DNA of 40,138 nucleotides from Nocardioides antri (GCF_008373765.1 NZ_VUJW01000003.1:1036638-1076775); one strand, 5' to 3'; positions 24,551 to 32,827 are shown, counted from the stretch's first letter. Numbers and translations are program-made. The notes: generated from the sequence alone by a model not told the origin.

Positions 24551-25306
24551 GTGGTGATGGCCTGGGATCAGTACGACGCTGCGCTGTTCGATCTGGACGG
24601 CGTGGTGACTCCGACCGCGGAGGTGCACATGCGCGCCTGGGCGGCGATGTTCAACGACTACCTGTCCGGCATCCCCGGGCAGGCGCCGTACACCGACCAG
24701 GACTACTTCGACTACGTCGACGGCAAGCCGCGGTACGACGGCGTCCGCACCCTCCTGCTGGCGCGCGGGATCCCGCTCCCCGAGGGCGACCCGGCCGACG
24801 GCCCGGACGCCGAGACGGTGATCGGGCTGGGCAACCGCAAGAACGACTACTTCGCCAAGGTGCTCACCGAGGAAGGGGTCGAGGCCTACGCCGGGTCCGT
24901 CCGGCTGCTCGACGCGCTGCGCGACCGCGGGATCCCGATGGCGATCGTGTCGTCGTCCCGCAACGCACCTGCGGTGCTCGCCGCGGCCGGCGTCACCGAC
25001 TACTTCCAGACCGTCATGCACGGCGGCGTCGCCGCCGAGCGACACCTGGCCGGCAAGCCCGCGCCCGACACGTTCCTGGCCGCCGCGGCCGACCTCGGTG
25101 CGACCGCCGAGCGCTCGGTCGTGCTCGAGGACGCGATCAGCGGCGTGCAGGCCGGCGCCGCCGGCGGGTTCGGGCTGGTGGTCGGCGTCGACCGCGGTGC
25201 CGGCGCGACCGCACTGACCGAGGCCGGGGCCCACGTCGTCGTCACCGACCTCGCCGAGCTGCTCCCCGAGGACCCAGAGATGAACCCAGAGATGAGCGAG
25301 GCATGA
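24551..25306 (+). CDS. Beta-phosphoglucomutase-like HAD phosphatase
   Basis: A 251-aa HAD-superfamily enzyme expected to convert beta-glucose 1-phosphate to glucose 6-phosphate. The nucleophile motif is FDLDGVV (D14, D16), motif II is AIVSSSRN, the conserved Lys is in GKPAPDTFL, and the last acidic motif is VLEDAISGVQAG; the helical cap lies between motifs I and II. It is co-translated with a GH65 phosphorylase (its TGA overlaps the next ATG), and this pairing is diagnostic for phosphorolytic disaccharide use. The start is probably leaderless GTG 24551. Confidence 0.93.
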   Translation: MVMAWDQYDAALFDLDGVVTPTAEVHMRAWAAMFNDYLSGIPGQAPYTDQDYFDYVDGKPRYDGVRTLLLARGIPLPEGDPADGPDAETVIGLGNRKNDYFAKVLTEEGVEAYAGSVRLLDALRDRGIPMAIVSSSRNAPAVLAAAGVTDYFQTVMHGGVAAERHLAGKPAPDTFLAAAADLGATAERSVVLEDAISGVQAGAAGGFGLVVGVDRGAGATALTEAGAHVVVTDLAELLPEDPEMNPEMSEA

Positions 25307-27816
25307 ACGCGCCACCACCGGACGGCCCGTCCCACGTCGCCCCGCCGGTTGCGGACCCGCTCGACCGGAGCCGGTTCCCGCTCGACGAGTGGCGGCTGGT
25401 GGAGACCCGGTTCGAGGACGACGACCTCGGCACCACCGAGTCGCTCTTCGCTGTCGGCAACGGCTACCTCGGGATGCGCGGCAACTACTCCGAGAGCCGC
25501 GACGCCCACGTCGACGGCACCTACATCAACGGCTTCCACGAGACCTGGCCGATCCTCCACGCGGAGGAGGCCTACGGCTTCGCCCGGGTCGGGCAGACGA
25601 TCATCAACGCCCCGGACGCGAAGGTGATCCGCCTCTACGTCGACGACGAGCCGCTGCAGATGTCGGTCGCGGACCTGCTGGAGTACGAGCGCGCGCTCGA
25701 CTTCCGCGAGGGGATGCTGACCCGCGAGCTCGTGTGGCGGACGCCCGGCGGCAAGGAGGTCCGGCTCCGCAGCACCAGGATGATCCCGCTCTCCCAGCGC
25801 CACCTCGCCGTGTTCTCGTTCGAGGTCACGCTGCTCGACCAGAAGGCGTCGGTCGCGATCTCCTCCCAGCTCCTCAACCGCCAGGACGCCGCGGTCGAGC
25901 TGATCCAGGGCGAGCCCGCCGCCGCCGACCCGCGCAAGGCGGACCGCTTCAACCGGCGGGTGCTGGAGCCGGTGCTCAACTCGGCGGACGCGCAGTCCGG
26001 CCGGATCGCGCTGGGCTACCGCGCCGCCGAGAGCGGCATGACGATCGGCGTCGTCGCCGACCACGAGCTGCACACCGCGTCGCCGTACTCCATGCAGGTG
26101 CACTCCGAGGACGACATCGCCAAGGCGATCTACCGGGTCGCGGCCGAGCCCGGAGTCCCGATCCGGCTCACGAAGCTGGTCAGCTACCACACCGCTCCGG
26201 GGGTCCCGCCGCGCGAGCTGATCGACCGCTGCGAGCGCACCCTCGACCGGACCCACGACCAAGGCGTCGACTACCAGTACGCCGAGCAGCGGGCCTGGCT
26301 GGCGGACTTCTGGGAGCGGTGCGACGTCGAGATCGAGGGCCACCCGGACCTGCAGCAGGCGGTGCGCTGGAACCTGTTCGCGATCTGCCAGGCGTCCGCG
26401 CGCGCGGAGGGCCAGGGCATCGCGGCGAAGGGGGTGACCGGCTCGGGCTACGCCGGCCACTACTTCTGGGACACCGAGATCTACGTGATGCCGTTCCTGA
26501 CGTACACGATGCCGTGGGCGGCGCGGAACGCGCTGCGGTTCCGCTACTCGCTGCTCGAGCACGCGCGCATCCGCGCCCGCGAGCTGTCCCAGCGGGGCGC
26601 GCTCTTCCCGTGGCGCACCATCAACGGCAACGAGGCATCCGCCTACTACGCAGCCGGCACCGCGCAGTACCACATCGACGCCGACATCGCGTACGCGCTG
26701 AGCCAGTACGTCGGCGCGACCGGCGACGACGACTTCCTCACTCGCGAGGCGATCGACATCTTCGTCGAGACCGCGCGCCTGTGGGCCGACCTGGGGTTCT
26801 GGCGCGACGAGAACCGACGGACGTTCCACATCCACGGCGTGACCGGCCCGGACGAGTACACGACGGTCGTGAACGACAACCTGTACACGAACGTGCTCGC
26901 GCGCTTCAACCTGCGCCGGGCCGCGCACGCGGTCTGGGCCCTGCAGCGCGACGACCCCCTGGCCTACGCCGACCTGGTGCGCCGCACCGGCCTCGACCCG
27001 GACGAGCCGATCGAGTGGGCCTCGTGCGCGGACGGCATGTCGATCCCCTACGACGAGTTCCTCGGGATCCACCCGCAGGACGAGCACTTCCTCGAGCGCG
27101 AGATGTGGGACCTTGAGAACACACCGCTCGAGAAGCGGCCGCTGCTCCTGAACTACCACCCGCTGGTCATCTACCGGTTCCAGGTGCTCAAGCAGGCCGA
27201 CGTCGTGCTGGCGCTGTTCCTGCAGGGCCAGGAGTTCTCGGCCGAGCAGAAGCGGGCCGACTTCGACTATTACGACCCGATCACGACCGGCGACTCCACG
27301 CTCTCGGCCGTCGTCCAGTCGATCATCGCCGCCGAGGTGGGCTACGCCGACCTGGCCCTGCGCTACTTCCACGCCGCGCTGTTCGTCGACCTCGACGACC
27401 GCCACAACAACACCGCCGACGGCGTGCACGTCGCCTCGACCGGCGGCGTCTGGAGCGCGCTGGTCTCCGGGTTCGGCGGCTTCCGCGACAACGGCGCGGA
27501 CAACGAGGACGGCCAGTGGCAGATCGACCCCCGGCTGCCGTCCTCCTGGTCCTCGCTGGTCTACCGGATCACACTCCACGGCACCCGGGTCCGGGTCACC
27601 GTCCGCACGGACAAGCTCGAGCTGACCGTCGAGAAGGGCACGTGCCCGTTGAGCTTCAACGTCCGGGGCGAGACAGTCACGGTGAAGGAGGGCGCGCCGG
27701 TCGTCGTACCCCTCGAGCACCAGGGCCCGATGCTGGACGGCGAGCCGCCGAACCCCGCCGGCATCCAGCGCGCCGACGGCACCGTGATCTCCGCGATCGT
27801 GCCGAGCGGGGAGTAG
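25303..27816 (+). CDS. GH65 disaccharide phosphorylase (maltose/trehalose/kojibiose type)
   Basis: An 837-aa cytosolic glycoside hydrolase family 65 enzyme, full length for the family. The order is an N-terminal beta-sandwich (about 20-280, beginning VETRFEDDDLGTTESLFAVGNGYLGMRG), a linker, the (alpha/alpha)6 barrel (about 330-720) with WDTEIYVMPFLTYTMP and the catalytic acid E518 in GVTGPDEYTTVVNDN, and a C-terminal beta domain. It would split an alpha-glucoside with phosphate, releasing beta-glucose 1-phosphate for the upstream beta-phosphoglucomutase. Which disaccharide it uses (maltose, trehalose, nigerose, kojibiose) cannot be told from the motifs seen. No sugar transporter or regulator is adjacent. 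Confidence 0.95.
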   Translation: MNAPPPDGPSHVAPPVADPLDRSRFPLDEWRLVETRFEDDDLGTTESLFAVGNGYLGMRGNYSESRDAHVDGTYINGFHETWPILHAEEAYGFARVGQTIINAPDAKVIRLYVDDEPLQMSVADLLEYERALDFREGMLTRELVWRTPGGKEVRLRSTRMIPLSQRHLAVFSFEVTLLDQKASVAISSQLLNRQDAAVELIQGEPAAADPRKADRFNRRVLEPVLNSADAQSGRIALGYRAAESGMTIGVVADHELHTASPYSMQVHSEDDIAKAIYRVAAEPGVPIRLTKLVSYHTAPGVPPRELIDRCERTLDRTHDQGVDYQYAEQRAWLADFWERCDVEIEGHPDLQQAVRWNLFAICQASARAEGQGIAAKGVTGSGYAGHYFWDTEIYVMPFLTYTMPWAARNALRFRYSLLEHARIRARELSQRGALFPWRTINGNEASAYYAAGTAQYHIDADIAYALSQYVGATGDDDFLTREAIDIFVETARLWADLGFWRDENRRTFHIHGVTGPDEYTTVVNDNLYTNVLARFNLRRAAHAVWALQRDDPLAYADLVRRTGLDPDEPIEWASCADGMSIPYDEFLGIHPQDEHFLEREMWDLENTPLEKRPLLLNYHPLVIYRFQVLKQADVVLALFLQGQEFSAEQKRADFDYYDPITTGDSTLSAVVQSIIAAEVGYADLALRYFHAALFVDLDDRHNNTADGVHVASTGGVWSALVSGFGGFRDNGADNEDGQWQIDPRLPSSWSSLVYRITLHGTRVRVTVRTDKLELTVEKGTCPLSFNVRGETVTVKEGAPVVVPLEHQGPMLDGEPPNPAGIQRADGTVISAIVPSGE

Positions 27817-27828
27817 TTCGCGGCAGCC

Positions 27829-28296
27829 TCAGCGCACCGGGTGGTGGCTGGTGATCGACACCCGGTTGAAGGCGTTCATCGCGATCGCGGCCCAGGCGAC
27901 CGCGGCGTAGCCGGCGTCGCCCAGCACGGCCCGGGCGCAGTCCTCGACCTCCGCGCGCTCGGCCGGCTCCGGGATCAGCGTGATGCACTCGGCCAGCTCG
28001 AGCGCGGCGCTCTCGGCGTCGTCGAAGATCTCGGTCTCCTGCCACTCCTGGACCACGGCGAGCCGGCGCGGATCCTCGCCGAGCCGCACCGCCTTCGCGT
28101 GGTGGATGTCGAGACAGTAGGCGCAGCCGTTGATCTGGGAGACCCGGTAGTTGACCAGCTCGAGCAGCTGCTCGCTGATGCCCGCCTCGGCGGCGGACGC
28201 TGCGATCAGCTTCGAGACGCCGGACATCGCGTTGAAGACGTCCGGCGCGGCCTTGTCGAGGTAGAACGGCCCGGCGGGCTCGGCGCTCGTGGTCAC
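27829..28296 (-). CDS. AhpD-like carboxymuconolactone decarboxylase-family protein
   Basis: A 155-aa all-helical protein of the CMD/AhpD family. The CxxC motif is INGCAYCLDIHHAKAVRLGE (C58, C61) followed by H65/H66, the arrangement of the peroxidase-type AhpD active site. These proteins act as alkylhydroperoxidases or thiol-disulfide partners. No peroxiredoxin gene is adjacent. The start is a leaderless GTG at 28296 (TAGGCT 6 nt upstream). Confidence 0.92.
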   Translation of the reverse strand: MTTSAEPAGPFYLDKAAPDVFNAMSGVSKLIAASAAEAGISEQLLELVNYRVSQINGCAYCLDIHHAKAVRLGEDPRRLAVVQEWQETEIFDDAESAALELAECITLIPEPAERAEVEDCARAVLGDAGYAAVAWAAIAMNAFNRVSITSHHPVR

Positions 28297-28302
28297 AGAC
28301 GC

Positions 28303-28308
28303 AGCCTA
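28303..28308 (-). promoter_or_regulatory. -10 element TAGGCT, leaderless AhpD-like gene
   Basis: On the minus strand TAGGCT is followed by 6 nt and GTG 28296. Confidence 0.5.
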
Positions 28309-28317
28309 ATCCCGGGG

Positions 28318-28989
28318 TCAGAGCCGGGCGGCGCCCTCGCTGAGGAGCAGCTGCGCCGCGGTGTACGACGCCATCACCGCGCCCTCGATCCTCGGGTCCG
28401 GGTCGGCGAGGACGAACTTGCGCAGGCCGAGCGTCGTGTCCGACGCGAGGAAGAGGAGGGCACCGGCGGCGACCAGCCGCCTGCCGGCCGGCGACTCGGA
28501 CCGGTCGATCCGGGTCGCCGCGACCACCATCGAGACGAGGCTCGCCGAGTAGGCGGCGACCACCGGGGCAACGCCGGTGTGCCGCGCCCGCCAGGCGACC
28601 ACCGGTGAGGTCGTCGCCCAGAGCGCGCCGAGCGCCCGGGTCCGGGGGTCGTCGACCAGGCGCGGGTCCCGACGGCGCCGCGGCACGAACGCGGCGAGGT
28701 AGGCGAGGTGGCCGACCCCGAACGCAGCGCTGCCGACGACGAAGGGCCGCCGCTCCTCGCCGAGCAGGGCGACGTCGCCGACCCAGCCGCCCGCCTGGGC
28801 AGCGAGCACCGGCAGCCGCGCTGACGACGAGCCCGGCGTGGTCGCGAGCGAGGCGGACAGGACCGGCATCAGCAACGGCTTGGTCAGGAACCGCGCCTTG
28901 TGCGCGGCCGGCCGCGTCGACATCGACAGTGCGGTGTCGAGAGCCGCCAGGGCGACGTACGCCGTCTTGAGCCGGGTCGGGAGGGACAT
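28318..28989 (-). CDS. YhhN/lysoplasmalogenase-family membrane protein
   Basis: A 223-aa integral membrane protein with seven or eight helices and the YhhN pattern: ARFLTKPLLMPVLSASL after the first helix, an alternating small-residue helix GSAAFGVGHLAYLAAFV, and the late LFLASDTTLGLRKFVL segment with the conserved SD. Eukaryotic TMEM86 homologues hydrolyse lysoplasmalogen; the bacterial role is not established. The frame is open to a GTG at 29025, but ATG 28989 is chosen because TACCGT ends 6 nt before it. Confidence 0.87.
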   Translation of the reverse strand: MSLPTRLKTAYVALAALDTALSMSTRPAAHKARFLTKPLLMPVLSASLATTPGSSSARLPVLAAQAGGWVGDVALLGEERRPFVVGSAAFGVGHLAYLAAFVPRRRRDPRLVDDPRTRALGALWATTSPVVAWRARHTGVAPVVAAYSASLVSMVVAATRIDRSESPAGRRLVAAGALLFLASDTTLGLRKFVLADPDPRIEGAVMASYTAAQLLLSEGAARL

Positions 28990-28995
28990 GGTCGG

Positions 28996-29001
28996 ACGGT
29001 A
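28996..29001 (-). promoter_or_regulatory. -10 element TACCGT, leaderless YhhN gene
   Basis: On the minus strand TACCGT is followed by 6 nt and ATG 28989; it sets the start. Confidence 0.45.
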
Positions 29002-29081
29002 CCGGTCCGGGTTGAGTATCGGCACTCATGCGGCGTGCCCGGCTCAGCCGTGGACTTCCCGCCCGGCTACGTCGCCGGCAC

Positions 29082-29372
29082 CTAGGCCTTCACGACGGCG
29101 GCGTGCACCTCTTCGAGCATCGCCTTGAGCTCGGGCAGCTGCTTGACCAGCGCGATCTCCTCGGCGAGCTCGGCGAGGAGGCCCTGGACCTCACCGAGGA
29201 CCACCTTGGTCTCGGCCAGCGTGGCGTCGACGGTGGTCATCCGCTCGTCGACGCTGCCGAGCGTCCCCTCGACCGTCGACAGGGTGCCGCCGACCGTCTC
29301 CAGGGTGCCGTTCGCGCTGCTGAGCGTCTTGTCGGCGCGCTTCAGGATCTCTCCGACCGGGTTGAGGCCCAT
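29082..29372 (-). CDS. Small coiled-coil/phasin-like protein
   Basis: A 96-aa protein that is almost all heptad repeat. From residue 18 it repeats a seven-residue unit with Thr-Leu or Thr-Val at core positions (TLETVGG, TLSTVEG, TLGSVDE, MTTVDA, TLAETK), then continues as a Leu/Glu-rich helix (LGEVQGLLAELAEEIALV). There is no signal peptide or membrane segment. The look is that of phasins or other granule- or filament-binding helical proteins, but the family was not recognised. ATG 29372 has a strong GAGGGGGAA ribosome site. An inverted repeat, AGTGGT-N9-ACCACT, lies about 20 bp upstream in an AT-rich promoter and probably binds a repressor. Confidence 0.85.
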   Translation of the reverse strand: MGLNPVGEILKRADKTLSSANGTLETVGGTLSTVEGTLGSVDERMTTVDATLAETKVVLGEVQGLLAELAEEIALVKQLPELKAMLEEVHAAVVKA

Positions 29373-29393
29373 GCTTCCCCCTCGTTTATTGAC

Positions 29394-29414
29394 AGTGGTG
29401 TAGTAAATACCACT
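29394..29414 (-). promoter_or_regulatory. Operator-like inverted repeat
   Basis: AGTGGT (29394-29399), nine AT-rich bases and ACCACT (29409-29414), directly upstream of the coiled-coil gene. The 21-bp dyad in an AT-rich island is typical of a TetR- or GntR-type operator over a promoter; the regulator is not in the window. Confidence 0.45.
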
Positions 29415-29442
29415 CCACTCGGTGCCGCCGCTGTGGCGGCCG

Positions 29443-29940
29443 TCACTGCTCGACGGCGGCGATGTGCACAAGGGCGTCGCCGGCGTTGACGACCGGGGCC
29501 CGGGTGAGCCCGATGACGATGCCCGACCGGTCCGCCCGGACCAGCCGGACCCGGCGCCCGAAGGTGTCCGAGAGCCCGCCGAGCCGTTGACCCGCCTCGA
29601 CGAACGCACCGAGCTCGGTCTCGAGGTTGAGGATGCCGGTGCCCCGGGCGCGCACCCAGCCCGTGCTCCGCGACTCGACCGCCGACGGCAGCGGGCCGCC
29701 GGTGGGCTGTGGGTCGACCATGCCGAGGTGCTCCAGCACCCGGCGGATCCCGGCGACCCCGGTCGCGATCGACACGGCGTCGAACCGCAGCGCCTCACCG
29801 GCCTCGTAGAGCAGCACCTTCGCGCCGACCTCCACCGCCGCCTGCCGCAGCGACCCGTCGCGGAGGCGGGCATGGACCATGACCGGCGCGCCGAACGCCT
29901 GGGCGAGCTCACGGGTGCGCGGGTCGTCGAGGTCGGCGAC
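29443..29940 (-). pseudogene. Truncated succinylglutamate desuccinylase/aspartoacylase-family gene (C-terminal half)
   Basis: About 166 codons matching the C-terminal half of an AstE/AspA-family zinc amidohydrolase: [44 protein letters not shown] and the terminal biotinyl-like beta-barrel ([21 protein letters not shown] ... GDALVHIA). The N-terminal half with the zinc-binding HGxE and later His ligands, about 150 residues, is missing: upstream of about 29940 the sequence becomes the C-terminal half of a RimK gene on the other strand. The frame stays open further by chance of GC content but without family similarity. It cannot be a functional amidohydrolase unless the junction is an assembly fault. 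Confidence 0.7.
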
Positions 29941-30546
29941 CGGGTGGTGGCCGCGATGCGGCGGACGGCGAAGGGCGACGAGTTCCGCTCCAACGTGCAC
30001 CGCGGCGGGAGCGTCGAGAAGGTCGACATCGAGCCGGAGTACGAGGCGGTCGCCGTACGCGCCGCCCAGATCATGGGGCTCAAGGTCGCCGGTGTGGACA
30101 TGCTCGAGGGCGAGGACGGCCCGCTGGTGATGGAGGTCAACTCCTCCCCCGGCCTCGAGGGCATCGAGACGGCGACCAAGCTCGACGTCGCCGGCGCGAT
30201 CATCGACTACATCGACAACCAGGTGGCGTTCCCCCACATCGACGTGCGCGAGCGGCTCAGCGTCTCCACCGGGTACGGCGTCGCCGAGATCGTCGTGCAC
30301 GGCGATGCCGACCTCGTCGGCAAGCCCCTGGGCGACTCCGGACTGAACGAGCGCGACATCACCGTGCTGACGCTCCACCGCGGCGTGCACGTGATCCCGA
30401 ACCCGCGCCCGCGGCACGTCCTCGAGGACGGCGACCGGCTGCTGTGCTGGGGCAAGCTCGAGGAGATGCGGTCGATGATCCCGGAGCGGCCGAAGCGCCG
30501 GTCGCGGGTCAAGAAGCTGCCCAAGCAGCCCATCCACGAGAGCTGA
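29920..30546 (+). pseudogene. Truncated RimK-family ATP-grasp ligase with TrkA_C domain (C-terminal part)
   Basis: About 208 codons. From [20 protein letters not shown] the sequence follows the second half of RimK-type alpha-L-glutamate ligases: [24 protein letters not shown], and the metal and ATP ligands D, E and N in GVDML and [14 protein letters not shown]. After the ATP-grasp part comes a TrkA_C/RCK_C-like domain of about 75 aa ([20 protein letters not shown], then [20 protein letters not shown]) and a basic tail. The N-terminal pre-ATP-grasp and lid parts, about 170 residues, are missing. An internal ATG at 29956 would give a 196-aa product, but it would lack half of the nucleotide site. 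The junction is shared with the truncated aspartoacylase gene. Confidence 0.7.
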
Positions 30547-30554
30547 GACCCTCC

Positions 30555-30598
30555 GTTGGTTGAGGTGCGAGGCCGCCCGCGGCCGAGCCTCGAAACCA
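30555..30598 (-). repeat. Dispersed hairpin repeat, copy 2 (inverted)
   Basis: On the minus strand it reads TTGGTTTCGAGGCTCGG ... CCTCGCACCTCAACCAAC. It starts 8 bp after the RimK-fragment stop codon and faces copy 3. Confidence 0.8.
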
Positions 30599-30609
30599 AG
30601 GCGGTCAGG

Positions 30610-30655
30610 GTGGTTTCGAGGCTCCTCGCTGCGCTCGTCGCACCTCAACCACCGG
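30610..30655 (+). repeat. Dispersed hairpin repeat, copy 3
   Basis: Reads GTGGTTTCGAGGCTCCTCG ... GTCGCACCTCAACCACCG on the plus strand. With copy 2 it forms a larger inverted repeat about 100 bp across, which could act as a two-way terminator between the RimK fragment and the MFS gene. Confidence 0.82.
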
Positions 30656-30690
30656 GCTGAGACCGATCTCACTCGCCCATCTGCGAGATC

Positions 30691-31968
30691 GTGGGGGCGC
30701 GGCGTGCGGCGCAGGCGTTGACTGTGCCGGTGCCCACCCCGCTGACCGGCGCCGGTACCCCGCCGGCGCCGCCCGCTGCCGCCACGGTCTCGACGCGACG
30801 GCGCTGGGCCATGCTCGTGGTGGGCACGGCGGCGCAGGCCTCGTCCGCGACGATGGTGCACGGTCCTGCGTTCCTCATCCCCGTGCTGCACCTGCGGGGC
30901 GGGATGTCGCTCGCCGAGGCCGGCCTGGTCGCCGCGGCGCCGATGGCCGGGCTGATGTGCACGCTCGTGGCCTGGGGCCTGGTGGTCGACCGGCGCGGTG
31001 AGCGGTTCGCGCTGCTGACCGGGATGAGCGGCGTCGTGCTCGCCGGCCTGGCCGCGGTGCTCGTCGACGGCCCGGGGCAGGTCGCCGCCGCGCTCTTCGT
31101 CGCCGGCGCCTGCTCGTCGGCCACCAATGCGGCCTCCGGGCGGATCGTCGTCGGCTGGTTCCCGCCGGAGCGGCGGGGCCTGGCGATGGGCATCCGCCAG
31201 TGCGCGCAGCCGCTCGGCGTCGGGCTCGGGGCGCTGACGATGGCCTACCTCGCCGATGCGTACGACGTCGCGACCGCTCTCTGGGTGCCGCTCGTCGCCG
31301 CGACGATCGCCCTGGCACTGGTCGCGGCGATCGTGATCGACCCGCCGCGGCCGCCGGCGAGCGAGCGCGCCGGCGCGGCCAACCCCTACCGGGCCGACCG
31401 CTACCTGGCGCGCATCCACGGCACGTCGATGCTGCTGGTCGTCCCGCAGTTCGTGGTGTGGACCTTCGGCCTGACCTGGCTGGTCGACGAGCTCGGCTGG
31501 GCCGCCGGCCTCGCCGGCGTCGTCATCGCGGGCACCCAGCTGATCGGTGCGCTCGGCAGGATCGGCGCCGGACACCTCTCGGACCTGGTCCGCAGCCGGA
31601 CCCGGCCGATGCAGTGGATCGCCTGGGCGGCGGCCGGCACCATGCTGGCGCTGGGCGCCGCGGCATCGGGCTCCGGTCCGGCGGTCGTCGCGCTCGCCGT
31701 ACTCCTCCTCGTGGTCGCCTCCGCCGTCACCGTCGCCGACAACGGCCTCGCCTACGCCGCCGTCGCCGAGCGCGCCGGCGCGTTCTGGTCGGGCCGGGCG
31801 CTGGGGATCCAGAACACCGCGCAGTACCTCGTCGCAGCCGCCGTCCCGCCGGTCGCCGGCGTCGCGATCACGCAGTGGGGGTACGGCGCCGCCTTCGCGC
31901 TGGCTGCCGGGTTCGGACTCGTCGCGGCCGCAGTGGTGCCGGTCGCCCAGGAGCGCGCGCCCTCCTGA
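30691..31968 (+). CDS. MFS transporter
   Basis: A 425-aa inner-membrane transporter with about twelve helices. After a Pro/Ala/Thr-rich N-terminal stretch (to about residue 36), helix 1 begins RWAMLVVGTAAQASSA; the helix 2-3 loop is VDRRGERFALLTG, a normal MFS motif A variant; the helix 8-9 loop is GHLSDLVRSRTRPMQW. It resembles NarK/CynX-like or oxalate-formate-antiporter-like MFS proteins in general layout; no substrate can be named. The GTG at 30691 gives the longest frame; GTG 30724 is an alternative start. Confidence 0.88.
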   Translation: MGARRAAQALTVPVPTPLTGAGTPPAPPAAATVSTRRRWAMLVVGTAAQASSATMVHGPAFLIPVLHLRGGMSLAEAGLVAAAPMAGLMCTLVAWGLVVDRRGERFALLTGMSGVVLAGLAAVLVDGPGQVAAALFVAGACSSATNAASGRIVVGWFPPERRGLAMGIRQCAQPLGVGLGALTMAYLADAYDVATALWVPLVAATIALALVAAIVIDPPRPPASERAGAANPYRADRYLARIHGTSMLLVVPQFVVWTFGLTWLVDELGWAAGLAGVVIAGTQLIGALGRIGAGHLSDLVRSRTRPMQWIAWAAAGTMLALGAAASGSGPAVVALAVLLLVVASAVTVADNGLAYAAVAERAGAFWSGRALGIQNTAQYLVAAAVPPVAGVAITQWGYGAAFALAAGFGLVAAAVVPVAQERAPS

Positions 31969-32000
31969 TCCGGCTCAGCGGTCGGCGAAGCCGCCTGGCC

Positions 32001-32006
32001 TACTCT
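32001..32006 (+). promoter_or_regulatory. -10 element TACTCT, leaderless GH25 gene
   Basis: TACTCT ends 6 nt before GTG 32013, so the lipoprotein mRNA probably begins at the start codon. Confidence 0.5.
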
Positions 32007-32012
32007 GGCGGC

Positions 32013-32786
32013 GTGCGTCGACGACTCGCGCTCCTCGCCGCAGCCCTGCTCGTGGCGGCCGGCTGCAGCGGCGAGGACGACAACCCGAAGACGCCGCTCC
32101 AGAGCCCCCTGTCGACACACACGTCGAGCGAGCCACCGGCACCGTCGCCGTCGACCACCCGGCCGAGCACGATCCCGGGCCCCGAGAAGGAGCGGGTGCG
32201 GCGCCTCGGCATCGACGCCTCGCACCACCAGGGGCCGATCGACTGGGACGCGGTCGCCAACGACGGCATCTCGTTCGCCTATCTCAAGGCGACGGAGGGT
32301 ACGACGTACACCGACCCGACCTTCGCCGACCACCGGGCGCGGGCGCACGACCACGGGCTCGACGGCGGCGGCTACCACTACTTCCAGCTGTGCTCGCCGG
32401 GCGTCGAGCAGGCCGAGCACTTCGTGTCGGTCCTCGGTGACGTCCGCTCCGGCAACCACCTGCCGCCGGCGGTCGACCTGGAGATCGCGGGGAGCTGCAG
32501 CATCCCGCCGCCGCGCCAGGTCCTGCTCGCCGAGGTGCGCGCCTTCCTCCGGCACGTCGCGGACGCCGCCGGGCGGGAGCCGGTCGTCTACCTCTACCCC
32601 GACTTCGAGGAGCGGTTCGGGTTCGCCGCCGAGCTCGACGACTACCGGCAGTGGGTGCGCAGCCTCAACGGGCGCCCCACCCGTCCCTTCTGGATCTGGC
32701 AGCAGACGGACAGCGGCTCGGTCGACGGGATCGAGGGGCCGGTCGACGTCAACGTGATGTGGCGGCACGAGATCATTCCCCGCTGA
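32013..32786 (+). CDS. GH25 lysozyme-like lipoprotein
   Basis: A 257-aa lipoprotein with an Arg-rich signal peptide and lipobox LVAAGC (lipidated C18), a Ser/Thr/Pro-rich spacer (about 30-58), then a glycoside hydrolase family 25 domain (about 63-257). The family hallmarks are GIDASHHQG (D68), the HYFQL strand and the catalytic DxE in AVDLEI (D155, E157), with a terminal WQQTDSGSVDGI..VDVN segment. It would cleave peptidoglycan glycan strands from the outer face of the membrane, in cell-wall remodelling. The GTG start is fixed by the signal peptide and by TACTCT 6 nt upstream. Confidence 0.92.
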   Translation: MRRRLALLAAALLVAAGCSGEDDNPKTPLQSPLSTHTSSEPPAPSPSTTRPSTIPGPEKERVRRLGIDASHHQGPIDWDAVANDGISFAYLKATEGTTYTDPTFADHRARAHDHGLDGGGYHYFQLCSPGVEQAEHFVSVLGDVRSGNHLPPAVDLEIAGSCSIPPPRQVLLAEVRAFLRHVADAAGREPVVYLYPDFEERFGFAAELDDYRQWVRSLNGRPTRPFWIWQQTDSGSVDGIEGPVDVNVMWRHEIIPR

Positions 32787-32827
32787 CCTTCCGGAATAAG
32801 GCCGTCTCGTGCGACCGTTGAACCGCC

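Noticed and set aside
29028-29080. Short plus-strand frame before the coiled-coil gene
   Set aside because: Only about 16 codons with no ribosome site or -10 element; it is in a normal convergent/intergenic gap.
29443-31575. A 710-codon open frame on the minus strand across the aspartoacylase fragment and the MFS gene
   Set aside because: Only the part below about 29940 has family similarity; the rest is a high-GC shadow of the plus-strand RimK and MFS genes.
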